Shown here in pieces: positions 24,984-33,993 of a stretch of 45,842 nucleotides of DNA (its first letter is position 1; each line of letters begins with the position of its first letter). The stretch comes from an uncultured Bacteroides sp. (GTDB taxonomy: Bacteria > Bacteroidota > Bacteroidia > Bacteroidales > Bacteroidaceae). The notes beneath the pieces were generated by a model. It did not search any database and had not been told where the DNA came from. It saw only the letters and a list, made by a program, of their open reading frames with translations. Made by a program: the position numbers and the translations under genes. The stretch lies in assembly GCA_900557355.1 (NCBI GenBank), contig USSR01000002.1, positions 1 to 45,842 on the forward strand. The letters are read 5' to 3'.

Positions 24984-27191
24984 TCAGTCTATCAATTCCA
25001 ATTTCACCTTTTTATCCTTCACTTGTACATAATAAGTACCTTTTTCCAAAAAGCGTTTACCGTCTCCATCAATAAAGCCCAAGTCACGTAATAAATCCAC
25101 TTCAAATCTGAAAGTTCTGGTTTCACCGGCCCTAATCGTTTGCTTCTCAAAATATTTCAATTCTTTTACCGGACGGGTAATCGTTGAATAAGGGTCTGTA
25201 ATGAACCAATAGACAGTTTCCGCACCATCCCTGTCGCCTGTGTTGGTCACCGCAACTTCTACTGACAGTTTATCTCCCCTTTTTAGTTGAGTAGCAGATG
25301 CCTTGAGGTCGCCATACTCAAAAGTAGTGTAGCTCAATCCATGTCCGAACTCATAGAGCGGTTCTATCGTCAGGTCTTGATACTTGCCCTGATGAGGACG
25401 GGCACTCTGCCGCCGATTATAATAGATGGGAATCTGTCCGGTTGCATACGGAAAAGTAATGGGCAACTTGCCGGAAGGATTGATTCTTCCTGTCAAAATG
25501 CCCGCAAGCGGTTTGCCTCCGGCAATGCCCGGTTGCCAGATTTCAACAATGGCGTCACAAACCGGCTCCAGACGGCAAAGTTCCAACGGACGTCCGTTGG
25601 AGAGAATCAGCACAATCGGTTTGCCGGTCTTCTTCAGTTCCATCGCTAATTTCTCCTGTATCTTCGGCAAGGCAATGGAAGCACGCGAAGCATTCTCCCC
25701 GCTCCAGTTCCGCTTTTCACCTAGACAAAGCAGGATGACATCCGCCTTCCCGGCCGTAGCGACAGCTTCGGCAAAGCCCGATTCATCCTTACCGTCAAAG
25801 TCGCATCCTTTGGCATACAGCAGTTGTGACAAGTCTTTCAGTTCCAGTTTCAGCCCGTCATAAATTCCTACCACATCACCGTCCTTGCCGTGAGCAGTCC
25901 AGGAGCCTAACAAGTTCCAGCGATTTTTACCTAACGGACCTATGACCGCCACCTTTGTATCCGCCGCCAATGGCAAACGTTTCTCCTTGTTCTTTAACAG
26001 CACAAAAGACTCTTCCGCCAATTTCTCTGCTATTTTTATATCTTCCGGCTGCAAGAAGCGCTCCTTTTCTGTCGTCTCTCTTATGTAAGGATTCTCAAAC
26101 AAGCCCAGGCGGAACTTCAAACGAAGGATGCGGCGAACGGCATCATCCACAATCTCCACCGGCACCTTGCCCTCCCCTACTAGTTCTTTCAGGTATTTGT
26201 CATATCCGCGGGACATCATGTCCATATCCACGCCTGCCATGATTGCTTTTTCGCTGGCTTCCTTCAGGTCTTCCGCCGCTCCCTGGGAAATCAACTGTAC
26301 AATGGAACCCCAATCCGAAACTACAAATCCGTCATGACTCCAACGACCTTTCAATACCTCTCTCATCGTATAATGATTGGCAGAGGCGGGTACACCGCTT
26401 ATATCATGAAAGCCACTCATCAGGGTAACGGCACCCGCCTTCACTCCCATTTCATAGGGAAGCATATAGGTATCCCAAAGAGTCTGCGGAGAGATTTCCG
26501 TATATACGTAGTCACGTCCCGCTTCCGAAGCTCCATAACCGATATAATGTTTCAGGCAAGCGGCAATATGCTCCCCGTCCGCCAAATTATTACCTTGATA
26601 TCCTTTCACTGAAGCGACAGCAAAAACTCCGTTCGTATACGGGTCTTCCCCATATCCTTCGGAAACGCGCCCCCAGCGAGGATCGCGTGCCACATCAATC
26701 ATCGGCGAGAACGTCCAGTCCAGTCCTGCCAGACGCGCTTCCCTGGCAGCCATGGCGCAAGCTTTCTCCACCAAAGCCGGATTCCACGAACAAGCCTGCG
26801 CAATGGAAATCGGGTAAACAGTACGGAATCCGTGAATCACATCGTGCCCGAACAGTACAGGTATCCCCAACCGCGACTCTTCCATAGCTTTCTTCTGTAT
26901 GTTGTTACGCAGGTGGGGACTAGTGCTATAATAAAGAAGCGCACCGATTTCCGCAGGGATATTCTTCACCTCCTCACCAATATTGTTCGCGTTCGTATTC
27001 CGTCCCGCAACATACTGGCTCAGTTGAAGCACTTTCTCTTCCATTGTCATGCGCAAGAGTAAATCCTCCACACGCTTCTCCGTCGGAGCTTTCGCGTCTT
27101 TATATACGGCAGGCTTCTCATTCCTCGCCTCAAGCATGCAAAACGCCGTCCAAAGGCACACCCCACACGCTATCAACCTTTTTTTCATCAT
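24984..27191 (-). CDS. GH3 beta-glycosidase (arm B)
   Basis: A complete 735-residue GH3 enzyme, probably periplasmic. The start at 27191 (MMKKRLIACGVCLWTAFC) fits the signal peptide best; an ATG at 27203 would add four residues and touch the upstream stop codon. The (beta/alpha)8 domain carries RDPRWGR, KHYIGYG and nucleophile Asp293 in VVSDWG. The alpha/beta sandwich carries the GE...SGENASR acid/base region, and a fibronectin III-like domain begins after FGHGLSYTTF. Beta-glucosidase or beta-xylosidase-type activity is likely; the sugar is not determined. It is paralogous to the truncated GH3 at 1-1864 and lies between the GH35-like domain gene and GH105. Confidence 0.95.
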   Translation of the reverse strand: MMKKRLIACGVCLWTAFCMLEARNEKPAVYKDAKAPTEKRVEDLLLRMTMEEKVLQLSQYVAGRNTNANNIGEEVKNIPAEIGALLYYSTSPHLRNNIQKKAMEESRLGIPVLFGHDVIHGFRTVYPISIAQACSWNPALVEKACAMAAREARLAGLDWTFSPMIDVARDPRWGRVSEGYGEDPYTNGVFAVASVKGYQGNNLADGEHIAACLKHYIGYGASEAGRDYVYTEISPQTLWDTYMLPYEMGVKAGAVTLMSGFHDISGVPASANHYTMREVLKGRWSHDGFVVSDWGSIVQLISQGAAEDLKEASEKAIMAGVDMDMMSRGYDKYLKELVGEGKVPVEIVDDAVRRILRLKFRLGLFENPYIRETTEKERFLQPEDIKIAEKLAEESFVLLKNKEKRLPLAADTKVAVIGPLGKNRWNLLGSWTAHGKDGDVVGIYDGLKLELKDLSQLLYAKGCDFDGKDESGFAEAVATAGKADVILLCLGEKRNWSGENASRASIALPKIQEKLAMELKKTGKPIVLILSNGRPLELCRLEPVCDAIVEIWQPGIAGGKPLAGILTGRINPSGKLPITFPYATGQIPIYYNRRQSARPHQGKYQDLTIEPLYEFGHGLSYTTFEYGDLKASATQLKRGDKLSVEVAVTNTGDRDGAETVYWFITDPYSTITRPVKELKYFEKQTIRAGETRTFRFEVDLLRDLGFIDGDGKRFLEKGTYYVQVKDKKVKLELID

Positions 27192-27203
27192 GGTTTCTTT
27201 CAT

Positions 27204-27968
27204 TTAATTAAATATAGCTTTATCTGACAGGCGCATGGTGCGCTTGCCGTTACTTTTCAGTTCAAAAACGGTCAGGGAATTTGCTCCCTTTTGCAATGTT
27301 TCTGCTGGAAGTTGTATAGATTGCTGCGCATTCTGTTCCCAGTAAGAGCCCGCATAATGTCCGTTCACCCATACTTCTCCCATTCCCCAACCGGAGACAT
27401 CCAGATAAGTATCAGCGGGGATTTCTACTGTAAAAGTCCCTTTATAGAAACAAGGGCGACCACCGTCCGTTTGTGGTGCGAAAGTCAGTTCACCGACTGC
27501 ACAATCGCGTACCGCCAAAGGAATCATTCTCCAATTCCCTATTTCCGTATCCGACAAGGTGATACTGCCAAAAAGCCCTTTGGAATTATCCAATATCTCC
27601 GGCCCATAGGTGATACGGCCGATATTTTCCGCATATAATTGCAAGGTGTGCTTGCCTGCAAGCACCTGTAAGGGGATTGCTTTCTTCTCTTCCGTCATCC
27701 ATCCCTGTAACTTTCCATCTACATATACGGCGGCATAGTCTCTTACATTTTCCACCGTCAATACCGGGTTCTCCTCCTCTGCCGTGATTGTGGCCTCATA
27801 AAGGGCGTATCCGAACTCAAGTCCCAACTCATTCATCGGCAGCAATTCCTCTGCCTCCTGCACTTCTCCGTAAATTTGCTCCAAAGAAGCCGTCTCCGAC
27901 ATCTGTATTTCCTGTGCCGATACAGATGTCAGAAACAAAAGACTTAGAATAAAACTAAAACTTCTCAT
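27204..27968 (-). CDS. Orphan GH35 C-terminal-domain protein (no catalytic barrel)
   Basis: A 254-residue exported protein with signal peptide MRSFSFILSLLFLTSVSAQ. The rest resembles the C-terminal beta-sandwich domains of GH35 beta-galactosidases. A YALYEATI stretch starts the first module, VRDYAAVYVDGK and ENIGRITYG are next, and the hallmark end runs from RPCFYKGTF through YLDVSGWGMGEVWVNGHYAGSYW to GANSLTVFE. The GH35 TIM barrel with its two catalytic Glu residues is absent. The signal peptide is joined directly to the sandwich region and the upstream gene ends 7 bases away, so no barrel remnant fits. It may be a sugar-binding or accessory subunit, perhaps of a neighbouring enzyme. The frame is intact and tightly packed in the operon, arguing against a decaying gene. 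Confidence 0.8.
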   Translation of the reverse strand: MRSFSFILSLLFLTSVSAQEIQMSETASLEQIYGEVQEAEELLPMNELGLEFGYALYEATITAEEENPVLTVENVRDYAAVYVDGKLQGWMTEEKKAIPLQVLAGKHTLQLYAENIGRITYGPEILDNSKGLFGSITLSDTEIGNWRMIPLAVRDCAVGELTFAPQTDGGRPCFYKGTFTVEIPADTYLDVSGWGMGEVWVNGHYAGSYWEQNAQQSIQLPAETLQKGANSLTVFELKSNGKRTMRLSDKAIFN

Positions 27969-27975
27969 TCTTTCC

Positions 27976-30705
27976 CTATTTTCTTAAGAACGATTCTATA
28001 AACGACGCTTCTACATCTACTTGCGGGTTGAAGCGGTCACTCTTCACATAGCGGTCGATACTAACCAGCAGTTGTTGAGTGGCAGGCCGTTTCTCCATTT
28101 CTTTCTTTGTTTCCAGTGCCAACACCATCAGCTTCCCATTTCCTATTCTGGCTTCAAAACCGATTCCCAGTTTGTGGTTAGTTTCATAACTGTCTATCAC
28201 CTGAATGAACGGACGCAACTGACGTGGCGCCTCATCCATTTCGATTACTTTGGCATGCGTTAAGATGTCCCACCATTGCCAGTCAAGGTGTTTTTCCGTA
28301 ATGAAATCGTCGAACATCGCCTTGTCTGTATGAATCAGACAACCCAGTGTCATCGGTTTCCATTTGAACATGATAGGATTCCAGAAATGATTATGGAAAT
28401 TGGAACTACGCCCTATAACCTTAGCCGGCATGGGGCATAGGACAACTTTCCTTCCTTCTTTAAGGAATTGTTTAGCCCTGTCGTCAAATACCGTCGTATA
28501 GAGAACATCCGCCGTAGACTGCATCAGTTCTTTCAGTTCCCGACGAGGATATACCCAAATATCCCAGCTATTATTGATTGTATTATTCACCGATAAATGA
28601 ACAGTCAGCTTTTGAGGAGCGGTGATACCGTTAAGTGCATAACTAAATTCTCCTGCGGAAAAAACACCATGATTACCGATATTTTGTGTTTTTAGCTTTC
28701 CACTTTTCAGCACCTTGCCGTCCGCATCTGTCACCCACCACTTAAACTTAGCGTTTTTCAGGGCAGAGGGACTATAATTATAGATTTCCGCTTTTCCTGT
28801 GAATACGTCGTCGTTATAGTACGAACGTTTCGAAAAACGCAGCAGAGCCACAGTCGGAGCACAGAATTCCCGGAACTTCTCCGGTGTAATCAGTCCTTTA
28901 GAGTTCCAGAAAGGATCGAGGATACCGACAGGCGCATATCCTTGCCCCGTAAAGTCATTAATAGACAAAAGCTGGAAACCGGATTTCAGATAAGTACGCA
29001 GTTGAGCTTCAATCACGTCTTTATATTCGAGTACGGTTTGCGCACCGGAAACCTGATAGAAATCATCTGCCTGATCCAACATGCCATGTGCTTTCAAGGA
29101 ATCACGATACACTTCAAAATTGCGTGCTTGTACAGGGCCGGTAAAGTTAGGAATCTCCTTAAAATTAGGATAGATACAGCGTTGTCCCGATTCATGGGAA
29201 ATGACAGGTACGTCAATACCCAACTCTTTGTTTTTATCCCAGTCGGTAGATGGTCGTCCTTCATAAATAGCCATGTGACCTTTGGTAGTCTGGTGAGTGA
29301 TATAGAATTGGTCGGACTTGACACGGGTACGGGCCGTCGAACCGCTGTACAGTCTGCGGCTGTCAGTGGTACGTCCATAATGAGTAAGTTCTTCGATAAA
29401 ATCAAAATTACCGGTAATCTCATTACCATTGCAATAGAGAACAAAGGAAGGATGATTGCCATACTCTTTCAGAATGGCTTTCTGCTCGCGACGGAAGAAA
29501 TTATAACGGGCTTCGTCCGGTTCAGCATCTTTTCCCCACATCGGCATTTCCACTTCAAGATATACTCCCAATTTATCAGCCACCCGAAATGCAGCCGCAG
29601 GCGGACACCAAGAATGAAAACGCATGTGATTCATTCCATAGTCTTTCAGGATAGTCAGCACACGTTCCCAAGACGCATCATCCACCGGCGCATAGCCTGT
29701 TTTAGGGAAGACAGCGTTCTCTACTGTTCCACGTAAGTGTATCCGGTTACCATTGAGATAGATTTTATCCTTATCCGCCGTTATCTCACGCATTCCGAAA
29801 GTAGTAGAACGGCTATGTTGATAGTTTGCATTGTCAGCACGGATAGTCAGGTCACATTGCAATGTATAAAGATTGGGAGTAAATTCATCCCACAACCGGA
29901 CATTCTTTCCTAATGCGATAACATCTTCTACATAAAAGACAGAATCATTTCCACTGACGGTTATCTCTTTATTCAAATCATACGAATTGCCTGATATTGT
30001 AAAAGCCGCTTTTCCGGTAACCGGTTTATGAGTATGATTCAGTATTTTCATTTTCACTTTTACCGAACGGCCTGACACATCCGGATATAACTGCATATCA
30101 TCAATGTACACAGGGTCTACAGCCATTAACTTCATTTCACCCAATATGCCATTCCAGTTGATTTGCGTAAATTCGGAATGAGCATGATCCCATTTGTGGG
30201 TATCATACTGATAACGATTGTCAATACATACGGTAATAACGTGTGTCTTACCCGGTTTCACAAAATCTGTCAGTTCATGATTATGAGGAACACTGACATA
30301 ATCAATCTTACTAACCTCTTTCGTATCCACATAAATGGAACTTAGCCAATGTGTCCGTTCAAAATACACGAAGATACGTTTCCCTTTCCACTCCTTCGGA
30401 ATAGCAATCTCACGTTGATACCAAGCCGGCCCCATGTATTCATATACACGGGTCAGACGGTCAATATGCCGATACGGAGATTTGTAACCTATCTTGTAAT
30501 CATCCGTAATGGCCGGCAGGACAATCGATTCTTGCAAACGATGTATATAACGCACATCTAACGAACCACGCCGGAAATCCATCACATCCGTCTGAAATCC
30601 CCACTTACCGGATAAATCTATTTCCTGCGTCTGCGCTTTCAAAGGTGATAATTGGGTTATCAGCGCAAATGCAACAAAAACTAACTTTATAAACTTGTTC
30701 TTCAT
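27976..30705 (-). CDS. Large GH2 family glycoside hydrolase
   Basis: A 909-residue exported GH2 enzyme (signal peptide to about KAQTQ). The sugar-binding jelly roll is at about 28-190, the Ig-like domain at about 195-310, and the TIM barrel at about 315-650. A C-terminal part of about 250 residues contains an Ig-like region (about 670-750) and an unassigned tail. The likely acid/base is the Glu in YCNGNE and the likely nucleophile the Glu in VISHESGQ. Both differ from the commoner NEP and SEFG/SEYG contexts, so the specificity is hard to name; beta-galactosidase and beta-glucuronidase-like activities are both possible. It is unlike the two 570-600 residue GH2 paralogues here and occurs only in arm B, between CE15 and the GH35-like protein. 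Confidence 0.88.
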   Translation of the reverse strand: MKNKFIKLVFVAFALITQLSPLKAQTQEIDLSGKWGFQTDVMDFRRGSLDVRYIHRLQESIVLPAITDDYKIGYKSPYRHIDRLTRVYEYMGPAWYQREIAIPKEWKGKRIFVYFERTHWLSSIYVDTKEVSKIDYVSVPHNHELTDFVKPGKTHVITVCIDNRYQYDTHKWDHAHSEFTQINWNGILGEMKLMAVDPVYIDDMQLYPDVSGRSVKVKMKILNHTHKPVTGKAAFTISGNSYDLNKEITVSGNDSVFYVEDVIALGKNVRLWDEFTPNLYTLQCDLTIRADNANYQHSRSTTFGMREITADKDKIYLNGNRIHLRGTVENAVFPKTGYAPVDDASWERVLTILKDYGMNHMRFHSWCPPAAAFRVADKLGVYLEVEMPMWGKDAEPDEARYNFFRREQKAILKEYGNHPSFVLYCNGNEITGNFDFIEELTHYGRTTDSRRLYSGSTARTRVKSDQFYITHQTTKGHMAIYEGRPSTDWDKNKELGIDVPVISHESGQRCIYPNFKEIPNFTGPVQARNFEVYRDSLKAHGMLDQADDFYQVSGAQTVLEYKDVIEAQLRTYLKSGFQLLSINDFTGQGYAPVGILDPFWNSKGLITPEKFREFCAPTVALLRFSKRSYYNDDVFTGKAEIYNYSPSALKNAKFKWWVTDADGKVLKSGKLKTQNIGNHGVFSAGEFSYALNGITAPQKLTVHLSVNNTINNSWDIWVYPRRELKELMQSTADVLYTTVFDDRAKQFLKEGRKVVLCPMPAKVIGRSSNFHNHFWNPIMFKWKPMTLGCLIHTDKAMFDDFITEKHLDWQWWDILTHAKVIEMDEAPRQLRPFIQVIDSYETNHKLGIGFEARIGNGKLMVLALETKKEMEKRPATQQLLVSIDRYVKSDRFNPQVDVEASFIESFLRK

Positions 30706-30725
30706 ATAAATATCTATTAGTGATC

Positions 30726-32066
30726 TTACTTCAAATGTTTATCGGCAAACTTCACAAACTGCGTCCAGTCATACAGATTAATATCATGTTTTCCCGAACG
30801 GATATGATAACCTATAGTGCCTGACAATACAGGCTGATTAACAGCCGGCATTTCTTTTACCGGCAATCCCGGCAGCCCGAACAACTCATAAACAGGAGAG
30901 GCATATACACCGGAAAGAAATTCCCCTTTCGGGTCAGCCCAGCGGTCTTCTTCCGCACTGGCAATATAGACCGGACGGGGAGCCATCAGAGCAATCAATT
31001 CATGCTGGTCGACAGGAAGAGTGTCTTCTTTATCATTGTATTGCCAGAAATTCCGGCAAAACCAATGTGTAAACTGACAGTTCACAGCCCGTACAGTCTC
31101 TCCGAACTTTCTCCGCGACAATGCCGCACCACCACAACCGGAATCATTAGAAATAACCAAAGCAAAACGTGGGTCTATCGCACCGGCCCATAAAGTCGTT
31201 TTTCCGAGACGTGAATGTCCGAAGATGGCTATACGTTTGGCGTCAATGTCTTTATCCGTTTCAAAATAATCCATCGCACAACTCATTCCCCATGCCCAGG
31301 CAGCCAGAGTTCCCCACTCATCTTCAGCAGGCCGTGTCTGTCCCTTTTTGTAGTACAACGGATGAACTCCGTTCTGAAAACCATCATCAAAATCCGGATC
31401 AATGTCCCCACGGTAGAAAGTGGCCAGTCCATATCCATGTTCCATCAACATCTCTACCGGCCATCTGGAAGCTGCACTACCCCGGGGAAACATACGTTTT
31501 CTGCCATAAGCAATCATTCTCTCTTCTGACGGGAAAGTGATGCCCTCATCCGGGTGAATGGCATGATTACCTTTGAAATTTATTCCGAAAAACATGGGAA
31601 CAGTCCCTTTTCGCCGATTAGGCAGATACATAAGTACTGTCAGATAATGCTTCTCATCTTTTGTGAGATAAACGGCTACTTCCTTACGGGTAGCCAAACC
31701 GCCCAAAGCTTCTCTATCTTCGTTCAGTAGCCGGAAATGCAAGTCCTTCGAGCGAACTGGAGCTTTACCATATATTTGAGTTTCGAACAGGCGGAGCAGT
31801 TCCGGACGCCGCTTTTCCACCCATTCTTTTTTAGTCGTCACTTTTCTGCCATTAGTCAGGGTCAGGACATCAGGAAGCGTATAGACAGGCACCTTACTCT
31901 CATCATAATTTACTTTTGTGATAACTTGTTCCAGTTCCGCAAGTTCTGATGTAGACTTGGAGCGAAGCCCTGTTTCATGGGCCGATTTCTGTTGGGCTTT
32001 CATTTCTCCTCCAAGAAATGAAAGCCCAAAAAGCAAACATACAAACCGAAAGCTATTTTGTCTCAT
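30726..32066 (-). CDS. CE15 glucuronoyl esterase-like enzyme
   Basis: A 446-residue exported alpha/beta hydrolase of the CE15 type. Characterised relatives split ester bonds to the carboxyl group of (4-O-methyl)glucuronic acid, for example between xylan and lignin. The nucleophile is Ser285 in GHSRLGK, a variant of the CE15 GCSRxGK motif that also supplies the oxyanion Arg. SNDSGCGGAAL follows, and the likely catalytic His lies in SGKHDI near the C-terminus. The NFKGNHA and FWQYND stretches also fit bacterial CE15 proteins. The signal peptide ends near EMKAQQ. It sits between two GH2 genes, one of them related to beta-glucuronidases, so action on a uronic acid ester is a coherent guess. Confidence 0.88.
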   Translation of the reverse strand: MRQNSFRFVCLLFGLSFLGGEMKAQQKSAHETGLRSKSTSELAELEQVITKVNYDESKVPVYTLPDVLTLTNGRKVTTKKEWVEKRRPELLRLFETQIYGKAPVRSKDLHFRLLNEDREALGGLATRKEVAVYLTKDEKHYLTVLMYLPNRRKGTVPMFFGINFKGNHAIHPDEGITFPSEERMIAYGRKRMFPRGSAASRWPVEMLMEHGYGLATFYRGDIDPDFDDGFQNGVHPLYYKKGQTRPAEDEWGTLAAWAWGMSCAMDYFETDKDIDAKRIAIFGHSRLGKTTLWAGAIDPRFALVISNDSGCGGAALSRRKFGETVRAVNCQFTHWFCRNFWQYNDKEDTLPVDQHELIALMAPRPVYIASAEEDRWADPKGEFLSGVYASPVYELFGLPGLPVKEMPAVNQPVLSGTIGYHIRSGKHDINLYDWTQFVKFADKHLK

Positions 32067-32096
32067 GGATATTTAAGATTACATCCTAATTAATTT

Positions 32097-32186
32097 CTAC
32101 TCACCAAACTTTGTTTTATAATACTCCCTCATCAAGTACCACGCCTTTTTGCGTATTCCCTGATCCGAGACTAATCCCTTACGATT
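32097..32186 (-). pseudogene. Orphaned C-terminal coding relic of the arm B GH2 gene
   Basis: Directly after the TGA at 32187-32189 the same frame stays open for 29 codons and ends at TAG (32097-32099). It encodes NRKGLVSDQG then IRKKAWYLMREYY, matching residues 569 onward of the arm A GH2 almost residue for residue. It therefore contains the NxK uronate-binding motif and the last barrel helix, now cut off from the rest of the protein. Confidence 0.9.
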
Positions 32187-33890
32187 TCAGCCATCCTGAT
32201 TGGTCGGATGAAAACGGAACGGAGAACGGAAATCAAATAAAATCCATGGAGATACCCCCCGAAGATTCGGTATATTGTCGAACATACGGATATTGTCTCT
32301 GTAAAGCCGGGCTTGGTATTCTTCACTCCAGGAGCTTGCTACATTTTCATCTCCCGACTGCCCGTATAATGCCTCACCGCCAAACTCCGATATAATCAGC
32401 GGTTTATCCGGTATTACTTCCCATACCGCATTTTCCGGCTCGATGGGCCACGGATGATACCAACCCATGTATTTGTTGACCGCTACAACATCCAGTTGTG
32501 AGGTAAATGAATCTTCCATCACAAAACGTTTCTTCTCACGATTAAAACGTACCAAATCGAAAGCAGCCACATACAAACGGGTCGTATCCAATTGTTTGCC
32601 TGTTTCCAGCAAAGAGGTAAGAAATTCATTCCGTGCTTTGGAAGGCTGCGTTTCATTGGCAATTCCCCAATATCCGACTGCACAGCGATTCTGGTCACGC
32701 TTTATCATTTCAGACAACATCCTTTGCGCTTTCTTACGGGTATTGTTGTTCGTAAAGTCAATACCCTGCCAGACAGGTATCTCCTGCCAAAGGATAAAGC
32801 CCATCTTTTCTGCCAGTCGCACCGTATATTCGTTTTGCGGATAATGTGCCAGCCGAATCATATTTACGCCAAGCGCTTTTGCCTCATTCAGCAGCATCGC
32901 CGCATCTGCTTCCGAGAAAGCACGCCCCATGCGCTGAGGGATTTCTTCATGAAAGGAAATGCTGCACATAAATGTCGGCTTGCCATTCAGATAAATATCC
33001 GTTCCTTTCACCGTGATATTGCGGAAGCCGATTTGTTCTTCTACACGATCATTGGCTGAGGAAACGATTACTTCATAAAGTTTAGGATTCTCCGACGACC
33101 AACGTTCTAACTTCTTTATATTGAATACCGTTTCAGCCTTTCCTTCGGCATCAGTCAGCATATCAATGCTTGTTTTCAGTTCAGGGATAGAAACCGTAAT
33201 CTTCTCACCTGCCTTTTTGTCCGAGAGAGCGACTTTGGCAATCATCCGGTTGGGAGATTCCTTATCCAGTTGGATGAAATAGTCTTCCAGATAAGTTTGT
33301 GGGGTAGTGACCAATAATACATCACGTGTGATACCGCCATAATTCCACCAGTCAAATGACATGGCAGGTATGGCATCTTTGGTACGACGGTTGTTTACTT
33401 CAATGGCAATAAAATTTTCTCCCTCATTCAGCAAGTCCGTCACTTCTATCTGGAAGGGAGTAAATCCTCCTTCATGACTTCCGATCTCTGCCCCATTCAA
33501 ATAAACACGGCAACGATAGCTGACAGCTCCGAAATAAAGGAACTGACGTTTATGTGTCAAACGCTTTGCATCAAAATGACGTGCATACCATACTGTGCCT
33601 TCATAGTATTTAAGCTCCGGCGTTTGTGAATTCCAGTCACCAGGAACATTCAGCCGCAATCCTCCTTGAAAAGAATATTCATAGAAATCAGTGTTTCCTT
33701 TAGGACTTTGATTTCTATATACCTTCATTCCCCGACCTTGGTCATACAAGTCAATGATAGCATTCCATTTGCCGTTTAAAGAACGGATATCCCGACCATA
33801 TACATTAGTTATCAGGTTTTGAGCTACTGCATTCCCTACAAAAAGGATAAACAGCAACATACACACGATTGTCTTTTTTCTGATTTGCAT
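32187..33890 (-). CDS. GH2 beta-glucuronidase-type enzyme with premature stop (arm B)
   Basis: A 567-residue exported GH2 protein, very similar to the 597-residue arm A enzyme and collinear with it: signal peptide to about 23, jelly roll, Ig-like domain, TIM barrel with acid/base Glu413 (IANE) and nucleophile Glu502 (ISEFGG). Codon 568 is TGA where the paralogue has TGG (Trp). The stop removes the next residues, N-R-K-G, which carry the NxK motif that beta-glucuronidases use to hold the carboxylate, plus the final helix of the barrel. The product may be inactive, altered in specificity, or completed by readthrough; a sequencing error is also possible. A 154-base spacer with repeats precedes it, and CE15 follows. 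Confidence 0.9.
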   Translation of the reverse strand: MQIRKKTIVCMLLFILFVGNAVAQNLITNVYGRDIRSLNGKWNAIIDLYDQGRGMKVYRNQSPKGNTDFYEYSFQGGLRLNVPGDWNSQTPELKYYEGTVWYARHFDAKRLTHKRQFLYFGAVSYRCRVYLNGAEIGSHEGGFTPFQIEVTDLLNEGENFIAIEVNNRRTKDAIPAMSFDWWNYGGITRDVLLVTTPQTYLEDYFIQLDKESPNRMIAKVALSDKKAGEKITVSIPELKTSIDMLTDAEGKAETVFNIKKLERWSSENPKLYEVIVSSANDRVEEQIGFRNITVKGTDIYLNGKPTFMCSISFHEEIPQRMGRAFSEADAAMLLNEAKALGVNMIRLAHYPQNEYTVRLAEKMGFILWQEIPVWQGIDFTNNNTRKKAQRMLSEMIKRDQNRCAVGYWGIANETQPSKARNEFLTSLLETGKQLDTTRLYVAAFDLVRFNREKKRFVMEDSFTSQLDVVAVNKYMGWYHPWPIEPENAVWEVIPDKPLIISEFGGEALYGQSGDENVASSWSEEYQARLYRDNIRMFDNIPNLRGVSPWILFDFRSPFRFHPTNQDG

Positions 33891-33949
33891 TAAATTATCT
33901 ATTTATAAGATTAATATTCTTAACTATCAACGATTTACGCTCACGTTAC

Positions 33950-33993
33950 TGAGTATATATATCCAGCATGGTGAGTATATATATCCAGCGTGG
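33950..33993. repeat. Tandem 22-base repeat between GH36 and GH2
   Basis: Two adjacent 22-base units (33950-33971 and 33972-33993) differ at one position only (A/G near the end). Each starts TGAGTATATATATCCAGC. The next 22 bases resemble the unit loosely, about 15 of 22 positions. The spacer (33891-34044) is the longest between two enzyme genes in the window, and I see no gene in it. Confidence 0.8.

Noticed and set aside
28942..29736. A 264-codon plus-strand frame opposite the large GH2 gene.
   Set aside because: It overlaps the GH2 barrel completely, its composition looks like reversed coding sequence, and no start signal or family motif was seen.
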